64,000 bases of DNA from an uncultured Fluviicola sp. (GCA_913009205.1 CAJVYC010000002.1:1-64000), one strand, 5' to 3'; shown: positions 17,665 to 27,992, numbered from the stretch's first letter. The notes: a model not told the origin generated them from the letters alone. Translations and numbers: made by a program.

Positions 17665-18303
17665 ATGAAATTAGTACTTATACTTTTTACCTTTTTAACG
17701 TTCGTCTCTTTTGGACAGGATGCAAAATCTCAAGGTATTTTAGATGATCTATCTAAAAAAATTAAAGCCCATACTTCTTTTTACATGGAGTTCAGTGCTA
17801 ATATCAAAAACACTTCGACTGGTACAGATGAAAATGAGACTGGAAAAGGATGGGTTAAAGGAGATAAATATTACGCTTCTTTTGGTGACAACACAATTAT
17901 CAGTAATGGTAAGAAGACTTGGACGGTTGTCAAGGAAGAGAAAACAGTTTACGAAGCGGATGAAGAGGATGAGGATGATGACATGATGAATCCTAAGAAG
18001 TTAATGACAATCTGGGAAAGCGGCTTCAAAAACAAATACGGAAAAGAAAAGCAATTGAATGGTGAAGCTATTCATGAGATTTATCTTTACCCTAAAAGCC
18101 CTGGAAGTGTTGATTATCATACGGTAGTCCTTTACATTTCGAAGACTAAAAACGAATTAAAGAAAGTTCTTTTAAAAATGAAAGATGGAACGAGAATGAC
18201 GTATCGCTTAACAAATTATACAGCGAATCCTGAAATCAACGATTCTAAATTCATTTACGAAGCAAAAAAATATCCTGGGTATACAGTAGTTAGAGATAAC
18301 TGA
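17665..18303 (+). CDS. lolA: LolA-like outer membrane lipoprotein carrier protein
   Basis: 212 residues with a signal peptide (MKLVLILFTFLTFVSFGQ). It has the Bacteroidota LolA pattern: ILDDLSKKIKAHTSFYMEFSANIKN, GKGWVKGDKYYASFG, ISNGKKTWTVV, and a C-terminal KMKDGTRMTYRLTNY. LolA carries lipoproteins across the periplasm to the outer membrane. An unusual acidic insert (DEEDEDDDMM) lies in the middle. A strong terminator follows. Confidence 0.85.
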   Translation: MKLVLILFTFLTFVSFGQDAKSQGILDDLSKKIKAHTSFYMEFSANIKNTSTGTDENETGKGWVKGDKYYASFGDNTIISNGKKTWTVVKEEKTVYEADEEDEDDDMMNPKKLMTIWESGFKNKYGKEKQLNGEAIHEIYLYPKSPGSVDYHTVVLYISKTKNELKKVLLKMKDGTRMTYRLTNYTANPEINDSKFIYEAKKYPGYTVVRDN

Positions 18304-18326
18304 TCTCGAATTAGGTATTAAAAATT

Positions 18327-18362
18327 AAAAGCCCACTGATTTAAATATCAGCGGGCTTTTTA
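18327..18362 (+). terminator. rho-independent terminator after lolA
   Basis: GCCC-A-CTGAT (18331-18340) pairs with ATCAG-C-GGGC (18347-18356) with one mismatch. A runs and T runs flank it on both sides. Confidence 0.85.
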
Positions 18363-18481
18363 CCGTTTAATAAATCAGGTATTTATTGCAATAAAATTAG
18401 GTGTATATTCTTCGTCAATCATAAATTATAAGCCTTAAATTGTAATGCCAACAAATAGTACTAACTAAAATACCACAGGAT

Positions 18482-18704
18482 ATGAATGACCCTAAAAAGT
18501 CGAGGGATAATGAATTATTCGATTACTAAAACACGAATGAAAACGCAAATGTAACTTAGTTGTATGGCAACAGAAAGACTGTTGTAGTAGCATTTTTAAA
18601 AGATAAATGTGGGAATGATTCTATTCGGCTCTCAACATTTATGGATGTATATGAACTGATTGAATTAAAACTAGTTTACCCACTTCCTTTAAAAAGGTTG
18701 AAGG
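18482..18704 (+). pseudogene. possible gene fossil with in-frame stops
   Basis: The 401-bp gap between lolA and the E1 gene holds one frame from ATG 18482. It reads MNDPKKSRDNELFDY, stop (18527), NTNENANVT, stop (18557), then a protein-like run (YGNRKTVVVAFLKDKCGNDS and on to YELIELKLVY) into the E1 3' end. Only two substitutions break it and no frameshift is required. No family recognised. Residual homology or chance cannot be separated by eye. Confidence 0.3.
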
Positions 18705-20705
18705 CTAATAGGCCAAAACTGAAGCTATAGCCTCATCCAATCTATGCTTGGGTAAAAATTGCTTTTCTAGGTCTTCAGCAAAAGGAACTGGAGTATCCAA
18801 AGAAGCAACTCGTTTTACCGGAGCGTCTAGATATTGGAAACAGTTCTCAGAAATCAACGCAACTATCTCACCACCGATACCACCGGTCATACAATCTTCG
18901 TGCAGAACGACAACTTTGCCAGTCTTCTTCACAGAATCGTATATCGTCTCCGTATCTAGAGGTAGTAGCGTTCTGAGATCAACTATCTCAATGCTTTGAT
19001 CGGAATGCTTTTCACCGTACTCTTTCGCCCAGTGAACGCCCAATCCATAAGTTATGATTGTGAGGTCTGAACCTTCATTTACGACTTTCGCTTTTCCAAT
19101 TTCAACTGTGTAATATTCAGTTGGAATTTCTTCGCGAATACTTCTGTATAGGAACTTGTGTTCGAACACCATTACCGGGTTTGGATCTTCAATCGCTGCG
19201 GCCAATAAACCTTTGGCTTCATACGGGTTTGATGGAAATACTATTTTCAATCCTGGCGTATGGAAGAACCATGCTTCATTGCTTTGTGAATGAAAAGGTC
19301 CAGCAGCTGATCCCGCACCCGTAGGCATTCGAATAACAACATCTGCGTTTTGTCCCCATCTCCAGTGCATTTTGGCAAGGTTATTTACAATTTGATTGAA
19401 TCCACAAGTTGCAAAATCGGCGAATTGCATTTCAACAACAGCTTTCATTCCTGCGATGGACAATCCAAGTCCTGCTCCTACAATTGCAGATTCACAGATA
19501 GGAGTATTACGCACTCTATCCTTTCCGAATTGTTCAACAAAACCTTCAGTCACTTTGAATACACCTCCGTATTCTGCAACATCTTGTCCCATTATTATAA
19601 GATCATCGTATTTTTCCATTGATTGGCGCAAACCGTCTTGAATGGCATCCACCAATCTTCTTTCGGTTGTTGCACCAGAACCTTCTTTAACTACTTGTTT
19701 GTAATCTGTAAAAAGGTCAGTCACTTCGTCTTCCATTGAAGGAACGATTGCAGGTTCTGCATATGCGATATCCAAACCGTCTTGAATTTCTTTTTTAATC
19801 TCTTTCGTGCATGACACTTGAATCTCATCTGTCAAAACACCCTCTTCTTTTAAGAAGCTCGTAAAGGCATCAAGTGGATCAAATGCTTTCCAATCATCCT
19901 GTAAACCTTCCGGGTAATATTTCGTTCCAGACGCTTCTTCATGACCTCTCATTCTGAACGTCATCAATTCTAGTAAAATTGGTTTTGGGTCATTTCGCAT
20001 TGACTCCGATATCTTACGAACCGCAGTGATAACCTCAAGAATGTTATTTCCATTGACTTGAATCGCTTCCATTCCATATCCAATACCTTTGTCAATGAAT
20101 TGCTCGCATCTGAATTGCTCAGACGATGGCGTTGAAAGACCCCAACGGTTATTCTCAATCGCAAAAATTACAGGTAAATCCCAAACAGAAGCAACGTTTA
20201 AAGCTTCATGAAAATCTCCTTCACTCGCTCCACCGTCTCCAGTAAAAACCAGTGTAGCCTTTTTCTCATCTCTAATTTTCGACGCAAGCCCTACTCCACC
20301 AGCCAAAGCCAATTGAGGCCCTAAATGCGAAATCATTCCAACAATATTGTATTCCTGAGTACCAAAATGAAAAGATCGATCTCTACCTTTTGTAAATCCA
20401 GACATCTTGCCTTGGAATTGGGCAAAAAGCCGGCTTAATGGAATGTCTCTCGTTGTAAAAACACCAAGGTTTCTATGCATCGGAAAGATGTACTCCTCAT
20501 TTTTCATTGCGTAAGTAGTACCGACAGAAATAGCCTCTTGTCCCCAACCAGAAAACCATTTTGTAATTTTACCTTGACGAAGAAGAATCAACATTTTTTC
20601 TTCAATCAATCGTGGCTTTAGGATTCTCTTGTAAATCCCAAGAAGTTCCGCGTCATCAAAACCTGTGCGGTTATACTCTATTGTTCTTTTATCAAGGACA
20701 GCCAT
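18705..20705 (-). CDS. fused thiamine-dependent 2-oxoacid dehydrogenase E1 (alpha plus beta)
   Basis: 666 residues. Residues 1-315 are the E1 alpha half with the thiamine diphosphate motif GDGGASEGDFHEALN ... NN. Residues 340-666 are the E1 beta half (GQDVAEYGGVFKVTEGF, ESAIVGAGLGLSIAGM, RMPTGAGSAAGPFHSQS). Alpha-beta fusion into one chain is common in Bacteroidota. It decarboxylates a branched-chain 2-oxoacid (or pyruvate) and passes the acyl group to E2. The branched-chain assignment is inferred from family similarity. E2 and E3 are not in the window. IcmF at 31.3-34.7 kb would fit downstream acyl-CoA handling. Confidence 0.93.
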   Translation of the reverse strand: MAVLDKRTIEYNRTGFDDAELLGIYKRILKPRLIEEKMLILLRQGKITKWFSGWGQEAISVGTTYAMKNEEYIFPMHRNLGVFTTRDIPLSRLFAQFQGKMSGFTKGRDRSFHFGTQEYNIVGMISHLGPQLALAGGVGLASKIRDEKKATLVFTGDGGASEGDFHEALNVASVWDLPVIFAIENNRWGLSTPSSEQFRCEQFIDKGIGYGMEAIQVNGNNILEVITAVRKISESMRNDPKPILLELMTFRMRGHEEASGTKYYPEGLQDDWKAFDPLDAFTSFLKEEGVLTDEIQVSCTKEIKKEIQDGLDIAYAEPAIVPSMEDEVTDLFTDYKQVVKEGSGATTERRLVDAIQDGLRQSMEKYDDLIIMGQDVAEYGGVFKVTEGFVEQFGKDRVRNTPICESAIVGAGLGLSIAGMKAVVEMQFADFATCGFNQIVNNLAKMHWRWGQNADVVIRMPTGAGSAAGPFHSQSNEAWFFHTPGLKIVFPSNPYEAKGLLAAAIEDPNPVMVFEHKFLYRSIREEIPTEYYTVEIGKAKVVNEGSDLTIITYGLGVHWAKEYGEKHSDQSIEIVDLRTLLPLDTETIYDSVKKTGKVVVLHEDCMTGGIGGEIVALISENCFQYLDAPVKRVASLDTPVPFAEDLEKQFLPKHRLDEAIASVLAY

Positions 20706-20724
20706 AGTTCAACATTGTTTAAAA

Positions 20725-20732
20725 CAAATCTA
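20725..20732 (-). promoter_or_regulatory. TAnnTTTG box for E1 dehydrogenase
   Basis: Minus-strand TAGATTTG matches the -7 consensus and ends 19 nt from the start codon. The predicted leader is about 15 nt. Confidence 0.45.
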
Positions 20733-20806
20733 ACAAATAGATCATTTCACTGTTAAATTAATCGGCATTAATTATTATCAATAAATCCCTCTAAATTGAT
20801 TTTTTA

Positions 20807-20814
20807 TACATTTG
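20807..20814 (+). promoter_or_regulatory. TAnnTTTG box abutting DREYN-repeat gene
   Basis: TACATTTG ends 3 nt before ATG 20818. If it is the -7 element, transcription would begin at or within 1-2 nt of the A of the start codon (leaderless). Confidence 0.4.
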
Positions 20815-20817
20815 AGT

Positions 20818-21156
20818 ATGAGAAATTTATTAACTACCGTAATTCTATTCCTATTACTCTCGAACAGTTATGCTCAAATAGTATTTGAGGTTGATAGAGA
20901 ATACAACGCAGATGTAAATGTTTTTGTCGTGGACAGGGAATACAATGCCGATTTAAAGGTTTTTAAGGAAGATCGGGAATATAAGGCTGGCGATAATGAC
21001 GGGAAATGGTTCTTTGTCGATCGCGAGTACAATGGAGAAATCAATGTGTTTTTCGTTGATAGAGAATATAACGCTGACATTAAAATATTCTATGTTGATA
21101 GAGAATACAATGCGGGATGGAATGAATTAGGCAAAAAGCACTTAATGGTTAAATAG
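20818..21156 (+). CDS. secreted DREYN-repeat protein (DUF6150-like)
   Basis: 112 residues. A signal peptide (MRNLLTTVILFLLLSNSYAQ) is followed by six copies of a roughly 13-residue unit VDREYNADVxVF; the third copy carries an insert, AGDNDGKWFF. Composition and the GDNDGxWFF block recall the family named DUF6150, recalled from memory. Such short repeated beta-strands should build a small solenoid or propeller-like fold. No enzymatic motif. A TTG six bases earlier is not needed as a start. Monocistronic, between a box at 20807 and a terminator at 21188. Confidence 0.75.
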   Translation: MRNLLTTVILFLLLSNSYAQIVFEVDREYNADVNVFVVDREYNADLKVFKEDREYKAGDNDGKWFFVDREYNGEINVFFVDREYNADIKIFYVDREYNAGWNELGKKHLMVK

Positions 21157-21185
21157 CGCATTAGTACTAAACAAGGTATTAGAAA

Positions 21186-21222
21186 TCAAAAAGCCCGAGC
21201 AGTTAATGCTCGGGCTTTTTTC
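21186..21222. terminator. strong bidirectional terminator
   Basis: A 14-bp perfect stem (AAAAAGCCCGAGCA at 21188-21201 with TGCTCGGGCTTTTT at 21207-21220) around loop GTTAA. It serves both the DREYN-repeat gene and convergent gdhA. Confidence 0.92.
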
Positions 21223-21241
21223 GATATATAATGGATATGAA

Positions 21242-22597
<1,356 letters not shown>

Positions 22598-22761
22598 TTA
22601 TAATTGGTTTATTTCAGGTGTAAATGTAAATAATTTTTAAGTTTCGAGCACATATTGTTAAATATATGTTTGGACTGCTAAATCTATTTTATGTTGGATT
22701 TGAACGACTAAAACATTGGTTTACATGTGTGAATAACTCTATAATCGTTAGATTTGAATTA

Positions 22762-22782
22762 TTAACTGCAGCAAGCAGTTAA
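22762..22782. promoter_or_regulatory. perfect inverted repeat, operator candidate
   Basis: TTAACTGC (22762-22769), loop AGCAA, GCAGTTAA (22775-22782). It lies in the divergent gdhA / T9SS-protein spacer, directly upstream of a -7-like TACATTTA (22790-22797). Confidence 0.4.
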
Positions 22783-22845
22783 CATATTTTACATTTAGGG
22801 GCAACTTATTTAAAGGCACCTCGTCTAGTGACTGAAAATAATTTT

Positions 22846-25575
22846 ATGATGACATATACTACAAAGGCATTAGCAACACTGTCTATTATCTTAGCCAGTT
22901 TCACATCTATTAATGCACAAACTACGGTTTGTTTAGGCAGTGATGCTACCGTATGTATCGGAAGTCCCGTTTTGATTCAGGATTGTAACCCTGGAGTAAC
23001 TACTGGAACTGTGGTAGCTAACCCATCAAACGTTTTCTTATCAGATGACTCCTGGAGTGCTGCAGTTCCAATTGGATTTAACTTTAATTTTTACGGAAAT
23101 ACATTTACAAATTGTGTGATTGGATCAAACGGACTTGTTTCATTCAATCTTGCAAATGCAAATGGATATTGTCCATGGGCTCTTGGTGGTGCTGGAACAA
23201 TGCCAAACCCTGGATTTGCATCAGCTTTAAACTCAATGATGCCCGCATACCACGATATTAACCCAGCTGCATCTCCAAACGGGTCAATTTATTATGAGAC
23301 TATAGGTACGGCTCCTAATCGGCGGTTTGTAGTTGTCTACAAAAATCTACAAAATTTCGGTCCTGTTGGATTCTGTGCCGACATGGCTTTGATAATGAAT
23401 GAAACTTCAAATACATTTGAGTTTCATTTAGGATACAAGTCTATGTCTCCGACTTGGAACGGAGGTCTGGCTATTCAAGGTTCTCAAAACGCAAGCGGAA
23501 CTCTGGCACATATTACTCCAGGAAGAAACAACACGCAGTGGACTGCAACTCAAGATTCTAGAAAGTGGACACCAACGTCACCGGGAAACACAAACAATTA
23601 TACAATTGGACAAATTCCATATGAAACAATAGTAAATACAGCAGTTGTGAACAACTTGGTTTGGGCAAATACTTTAAACGCAACAACATGGCCTTATAGC
23701 GGTGGCGATTTAAATATTCTCCAAGCAATCCCTGGTGTAACGGGATATTTTTTATCAAATTCTTTGCCAGCAGCTTGTTCAAATAATCCAATAATATCCT
23801 CGTCTGACACTACATTTATCACTGGAATTTCTTCCAGTGTATCAGCATCTATGACAGATGATATTTGTTCATCAGGAATTGGCACGGTAACAGCAACGCC
23901 AACTAGTGGCATTCCTGTTTATTCATATAACTGGCCGGGATTAGGTAACCAAACAACGCAATCTGTTAATGGAGTTTTTGCGGGAACTTATACTGTCCAA
24001 ATGATAGATGGAAATGGATGTGGATCTTCTGTAAATATAACAGTAGGAGATACTCCGGCTACTTTTCAAAGTTCTTTTACAGTTGTCTCTTGTCCTGGAG
24101 GCAGTGATGGTACGGCATTCGCTGAAATGGTTCCAATGCTTGGTAACATTACTTACCTATGGGATGATCCATTAATGCAAACTACACAAACTGCTGTCGG
24201 TCTCACAGCAGGACAGTACAATTGTACTATTACTTCAGACATTGGATGTCTTGGAGTGGTAACTATTGATGTTCTTGAAATCCCAGGATTAATTGCAAAT
24301 ATTGCAAACCAAACGGATGTTACTTGCAACAGTGGAAGTGACGGAATGATTGAATTAAATGTTATTCAAGGAACTCCTCCTTATACGTATTCTTGGGACA
24401 ATTCAGTATCGACAACAAATATTGCGTCAAACTTAATTGTTGGCGCACACTCAATAGATATAGCCGATTCTAACGGATGTATGATTAGTATTCAAGGTGT
24501 TCTTGGAGAGCCTACACCATTGAGCATTACGTTTGTAACTGCTAATACTCAAATTTGTCCAGAAGATGATATTCTTTTGGAAGTAACTGGAACTGGTGGT
24601 TCATCTCTTCACACATTTACGTGGTCTGAAAATGGAATCGTAATTGGAACTGGAGACCAAATCACAGTTGACCCTTTATTAACGAATACTACATACTGTG
24701 TTGTTATGTCTGAGGCATGTGGTTCACCAACAGATGAAGAATGTACTTTAATTTATTTCCCTATTCCGATTGTACCTAGTGCAATTCCTGATGAAGTTGA
24801 AAAATGTGTGCCGGGATATTATGAGTTCACAAATACTTCAACAAACGGTGGAGAGATTGCCACCACATATTGGGACTTTGGTTCACTTGAACTATCAATG
24901 TTAGAAGCAGGAAATGATTCTATATCAATGTGGTTTGACGAGGTTGGAACATATACCTTAAATATGACAATAACTTCTGTTTATGGATGTGTTTATGAAG
25001 ACTCTGTTTCGGCAATCATTGAAGTGAAGCCAACGCCAACAGCAGACTTCTTCTTCTCAACAAATCCGGCAACGATTTTTGAAACATCAGTGTTCATGCA
25101 AGACAAATCATCATTTGATGTTGTAGCATGGGATTGGTACAGTCCTGGTTCATTACCAATGACTAGTTCATCTCAGAATCCATCATTCCAATTCCCTGAA
25201 GGAGTTGTAGGTGAATACCCCGTAACGCTTTCTGTAGTAACAGAAAGAGGATGTTTAGATACAGTTACATATATCTTCAATGTTATTCCAGATGTATTGT
25301 TCTTTGCTCCGAACACATTTACGCCAGACGGGGATGAATTCAACCAAAATTGGAAACCTCAAATTTCTGGAATAGATATTTACGATTACGACATGTTCAT
25401 CTTCAACAGATGGGGAGAATTAATTTGGGAAAGTCATGATCCTTCAGCTGGATGGGACGGAACTTACCAAGGCAAGCCTGTTCAAAATGGAACGTATGCT
25501 TGGAGAGCTAGAGTAACAAATCTTTATGACGATGGTAAAGAAGAATTCACTGGATCAATTAATCTTATTCGATAA
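22846..25575 (+). CDS. large secreted protein, SprB-like repeats, PKD-like domain, T9SS type B sorting domain
   Basis: 909 residues from the ATG at 22846 (a GTG at 22828 would add six residues; Met8 is also possible). Signal peptide ends SINAQ. Residues 40-260 resemble the adhesin-type head of such proteins (FNFYGNTFTNCVIGSNGLVSF). Three SprB-like repeats follow (for example VTCNSGSDGMIELNVIQGTPPYTYSW), then a PKD-like region, and finally the gliding-motility-associated C-terminal domain (APNTFTPDGDEFNQNW ... FNRWGELIWES ... GWDGTYQGK). Inferred role: surface-exposed adhesin or sheath component exported by T9SS. Confidence 0.88.
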   Translation: MMTYTTKALATLSIILASFTSINAQTTVCLGSDATVCIGSPVLIQDCNPGVTTGTVVANPSNVFLSDDSWSAAVPIGFNFNFYGNTFTNCVIGSNGLVSFNLANANGYCPWALGGAGTMPNPGFASALNSMMPAYHDINPAASPNGSIYYETIGTAPNRRFVVVYKNLQNFGPVGFCADMALIMNETSNTFEFHLGYKSMSPTWNGGLAIQGSQNASGTLAHITPGRNNTQWTATQDSRKWTPTSPGNTNNYTIGQIPYETIVNTAVVNNLVWANTLNATTWPYSGGDLNILQAIPGVTGYFLSNSLPAACSNNPIISSSDTTFITGISSSVSASMTDDICSSGIGTVTATPTSGIPVYSYNWPGLGNQTTQSVNGVFAGTYTVQMIDGNGCGSSVNITVGDTPATFQSSFTVVSCPGGSDGTAFAEMVPMLGNITYLWDDPLMQTTQTAVGLTAGQYNCTITSDIGCLGVVTIDVLEIPGLIANIANQTDVTCNSGSDGMIELNVIQGTPPYTYSWDNSVSTTNIASNLIVGAHSIDIADSNGCMISIQGVLGEPTPLSITFVTANTQICPEDDILLEVTGTGGSSLHTFTWSENGIVIGTGDQITVDPLLTNTTYCVVMSEACGSPTDEECTLIYFPIPIVPSAIPDEVEKCVPGYYEFTNTSTNGGEIATTYWDFGSLELSMLEAGNDSISMWFDEVGTYTLNMTITSVYGCVYEDSVSAIIEVKPTPTADFFFSTNPATIFETSVFMQDKSSFDVVAWDWYSPGSLPMTSSSQNPSFQFPEGVVGEYPVTLSVVTERGCLDTVTYIFNVIPDVLFFAPNTFTPDGDEFNQNWKPQISGIDIYDYDMFIFNRWGELIWESHDPSAGWDGTYQGKPVQNGTYAWRARVTNLYDDGKEEFTGSINLIR

Positions 25576-25594
25576 AAGACTCGCCATAATAAAC

Positions 25595-25634
25595 CTTAAA
25601 GAGGTCTTGGTTAAATCCAGGCCTCTTTTTTTAT
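25595..25634 (+). terminator. terminator after T9SS type B protein
   Basis: AAAGAGGTCTTGG pairs with CCAGGCCTCTTT through a stem with one bulge and G-U pairs, followed by seven T. Confidence 0.7.
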
Positions 25635-25648
25635 GAATGGCATTGCAT

Positions 25649-25677
25649 TTGTAATACACCAAAAGTTATTAATTTTG
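25649..25677 (+). promoter_or_regulatory. Bacteroidota-type promoter for DUF4197 lipoprotein
   Basis: TTG (25649-25651), 18-bp spacer, TAATTTTG (25670-25677), a full consensus match. It lies 15 nt before the ATG at 25693 and so fixes that start. Confidence 0.7.
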
Positions 25678-25692
25678 AAAAAAATAAAACCC

Positions 25693-26436
25693 ATGAAAAA
25701 ACTATTCATACCACTTGCGTTAATTGCTACAATTTCAATCTCATCTTGTGATGTCTTGGAGGAAGTTGCTGGATCAGTATTATCAACTGAAGGAGCGGAA
25801 ACAGCTGAGCCAAACTTAACAGAAGGAGAAGTAATCTCTGGATTGAAAGAAGCTTTAACTGTTGGAATTAAAAATTCAGTTAATCTGACATCTGTAACAG
25901 ATGGCTTTTTAGGAAATAGTGAAATTCGATTGCCTTTCCCTGAAGATGCTCAAAAAGTAAAAGAAAAAGCAATGAATTGGGGTTTAGATGGTCAAGTTGA
26001 TAAATTTGAAACAACATTGAATAGAGCAGCTGAAGAGGCAACTAAAGAAGCCCTACCTATTTTTAAAAGTGCAATTGTTGGAATGAGTATTCAAGATGCT
26101 TTTGGAATTTTGAGAGGTGGAGACGGAGCTGCAACAACCTATCTTAAAGGTGCAACTTCGAGTGCTTTAAAAGACGCATTCAGACCTAAGGTTGAAGCGT
26201 CAATTGCAAAAGTGAAGTTAACAGAATATTGGAATCCAATTATTACAAAGTATAACTCCGCAATGACACTTACTGGAGGTGAAAAATTAAATCCAGATCT
26301 GAACGAATATGTAACCAATAAGGCAATTGAAGGCCTATTCATAATGGTAGCAAAAGAAGAAAACAAAATTCGATTGGATCCTATTGCTCGAGTTAGTGAT
26401 ATTCTTAAAAAAGTATTTGGTAGCCTAGGAAATTAA
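25693..26436 (+). CDS. DUF4197 family lipoprotein
   Basis: 247 residues. Lipoprotein signal MKKLFIPLALIATISISSC with Cys19 as the acylation site. The rest fits DUF4197: LTEGEVISGLKEALTVGI, LGNSEIRLPFPEDAQKV, RAAEEATKEALPIFKSAIVGMSIQDAFGIL, then a helical C-terminus. The start is set by the promoter at 25649-25677; a longer reading from 25633 would begin before it. Function unknown. Confidence 0.85.
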   Translation: MKKLFIPLALIATISISSCDVLEEVAGSVLSTEGAETAEPNLTEGEVISGLKEALTVGIKNSVNLTSVTDGFLGNSEIRLPFPEDAQKVKEKAMNWGLDGQVDKFETTLNRAAEEATKEALPIFKSAIVGMSIQDAFGILRGGDGAATTYLKGATSSALKDAFRPKVEASIAKVKLTEYWNPIITKYNSAMTLTGGEKLNPDLNEYVTNKAIEGLFIMVAKEENKIRLDPIARVSDILKKVFGSLGN

Positions 26437-26453
26437 GAACAACATACATCCAG

Positions 26454-26492
26454 TTAAAAGTCCTTCTCGTAAATCGGGAAGGACTTTTTTAT
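26454..26492. terminator. terminator after DUF4197 gene
   Basis: AAAGTCCTTCTCG (26457-26469) pairs with CGGGAAGGACTTT (26475-26487) around TAAAT, with one mismatch, then T6. Confidence 0.85.
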
Positions 26493-26522
26493 TGTGCTAA
26501 AGACTTAAATTGTCTACTTTTA
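26492..26522 (+). promoter_or_regulatory. promoter for nucleoside phosphorylase
   Basis: TTG (26492-26494), 20-bp spacer, TACTTTTA (26515-26522; one mismatch). The ATG at 26544 follows 21 nt later. Confidence 0.5.
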
Positions 26523-26543
26523 GTATTTACCAAAAAAGTACCT

Positions 26544-27407
26544 ATGCAATATCCTGCAACCGAACTTGTCCTAGACGCCAATGGTCATGTGTATCATCTT
26601 GGACTATCAATAGACAATGTTGCTGAAAATGTAATTCTCGTTGGCGATCAAGGCCGTGTGGATCTGGTAGCCTCATTTTTTGATTCTATCGAGCATTCGT
26701 CGCAGCACAGAGAGTTTGTTTGTAAAACTGGAATGTACAAAGGAAAACGAATTACTGCTCTTTCTACAGGAATAGGAACAGATAACATTGATATCACAAT
26801 CAATGAATTGGATGCGCTTTATAATATTGATATTGCGAATCGAGTTGACAAGAAGTACTTCACTTCCTTAAACCTTATTCGAATAGGCACTTGCGGTATT
26901 TTGCATCCTGAAATCCCCGTTCATTCATTTATCCTGTCAACACATGCGTATGGCTTGGATAATGTTGCCCATTTCTACGAAATTGAATTTAACGAGAAGG
27001 AAAAAGCATTGAATAAGGCAATCACGGATCATATTGGATTGCCAGAAGGAATAAAAACGTATACCACAGAAGCATCCTCTGGACTGTTTACCAAACTTAC
27101 CTCTGACAGAACCAAAGAAGGAATTACAGTTACATCAAGCGGATTTTATGGGCCACAAGGGCGTCAATTGCGTTTAAAGAACAGAACATCTGAGTTAAAT
27201 GATAAATTGACTTCATTCAATTCAGGTGGTCATCGAATTACAAATTTTGAAATGGAAAGTTCGGCATTGTTTAGTTTGGGGAAAGCGCTTGGACACGAAT
27301 GTGCTACTATTTGTCTTGGGATCGCAAACCGTCCAAACAAGGAATTCTCGACAGGATACAACGACGATATGCTGGAATTGATTGAATATGTTCTTGACCG
27401 AATTTAA
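26544..27407 (+). CDS. nucleoside phosphorylase (uridine/purine phosphorylase family)
   Basis: 287 residues. Phosphate-loop region VGDQGRVDLVASFFDS, FVCKTGMYKGKRITALSTGIGTDNIDI, and the substrate block SGGHRITNFEMESSALFSLGKALGHECATI (Glu/Met/Glu pattern) are those of the PNP/UDP phosphorylase family. It splits nucleosides to base plus ribose-1-phosphate. Whether it prefers uridine, a purine or a modified nucleoside is unclear. Its stop overlaps that of the convergent CHAP-like gene by 4 bp. Confidence 0.88.
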   Translation: MQYPATELVLDANGHVYHLGLSIDNVAENVILVGDQGRVDLVASFFDSIEHSSQHREFVCKTGMYKGKRITALSTGIGTDNIDITINELDALYNIDIANRVDKKYFTSLNLIRIGTCGILHPEIPVHSFILSTHAYGLDNVAHFYEIEFNEKEKALNKAITDHIGLPEGIKTYTTEASSGLFTKLTSDRTKEGITVTSSGFYGPQGRQLRLKNRTSELNDKLTSFNSGGHRITNFEMESSALFSLGKALGHECATICLGIANRPNKEFSTGYNDDMLELIEYVLDRI

Positions 27408-27883
27408 TTGGATTCAACAGGTCTATAGATGTACAATTTCCCTTTTTTAATTGCGTCCAGTCTCAATTTTGACGAACCTACTTTTCGACCATGCTCTGCG
27501 GTGTTTTGATGGAGAATAAGAATTAAATCTTCCGCAATCACTTTTTGGACAACAGCCGTATGGTGTTTCATCTCTTCATTGTATGTTGTATTGCCATCTT
27601 CCCATTCGAGTTTAATCTTTTCAAATTGAATTATATCTCCAGGCTTGATGCATTCCTTTTTCCAATTGATGAGTTCGCCATAGACTTCAAATTTGTCCCA
27701 TTTCGAATCTGTTTTATCAAGAACGTACTTGACTAAATCCCAGCATTCTCCACGATCAACTTTTTTTCCGATCTTCTTCTTCGCGAGCGTTACAATTTTT
27801 TTATTTATCTCAGGAATAGAGTCACAGTTTTGACTGAATAAAAATGGAGTGATAAAAAGAAATAAAATGAATACAATGCGCAT
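27404..27883 (-). CDS. secreted CHAP/NlpC-P60-like cysteine peptidase-fold protein
   Basis: 159 residues with a signal peptide (FILFLFITPFLFS). A papain-like order is visible: Cys47 in DRGECWDLV, His108 in KHHTAVVQ, then HQN at 125-127 as third polar residue. Size and spacing match compact CHAP- or BBLF-type amidases. It may cut a cell-wall peptide or process a substrate, but the fold assignment rests on pattern only. Confidence 0.6.
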   Translation of the reverse strand: MRIVFILFLFITPFLFSQNCDSIPEINKKIVTLAKKKIGKKVDRGECWDLVKYVLDKTDSKWDKFEVYGELINWKKECIKPGDIIQFEKIKLEWEDGNTTYNEEMKHHTAVVQKVIAEDLILILHQNTAEHGRKVGSSKLRLDAIKKGKLYIYRPVESN

Positions 27884-27971
27884 AGTGTTCTAACGTTAAT
27901 TAATAGTGGATATTTTATTGGTTGGTTGGAGTATTAGCTGTTTTTTTTATTAACACAAAGGCGCTATTCGC

Positions 27972-27988
27972 ACTCGGCTGAGCCGAGT
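27972..27988. repeat. perfect 17-bp palindrome
   Basis: ACTCGGCT-G-AGCCGAGT, a perfect palindrome with one central base. GCTGAGCCGAG recurs at 34922-34932. Role unknown; operator or mobile-element end are possibilities. Confidence 0.5.
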
Positions 27989-27992
27989 ATTA

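Noticed and set aside
20874-21080. Minus-strand repeat reading across the DREYN gene
   Set aside because: Antisense shadow of the plus-strand repeat protein, which has a signal peptide and a terminator.
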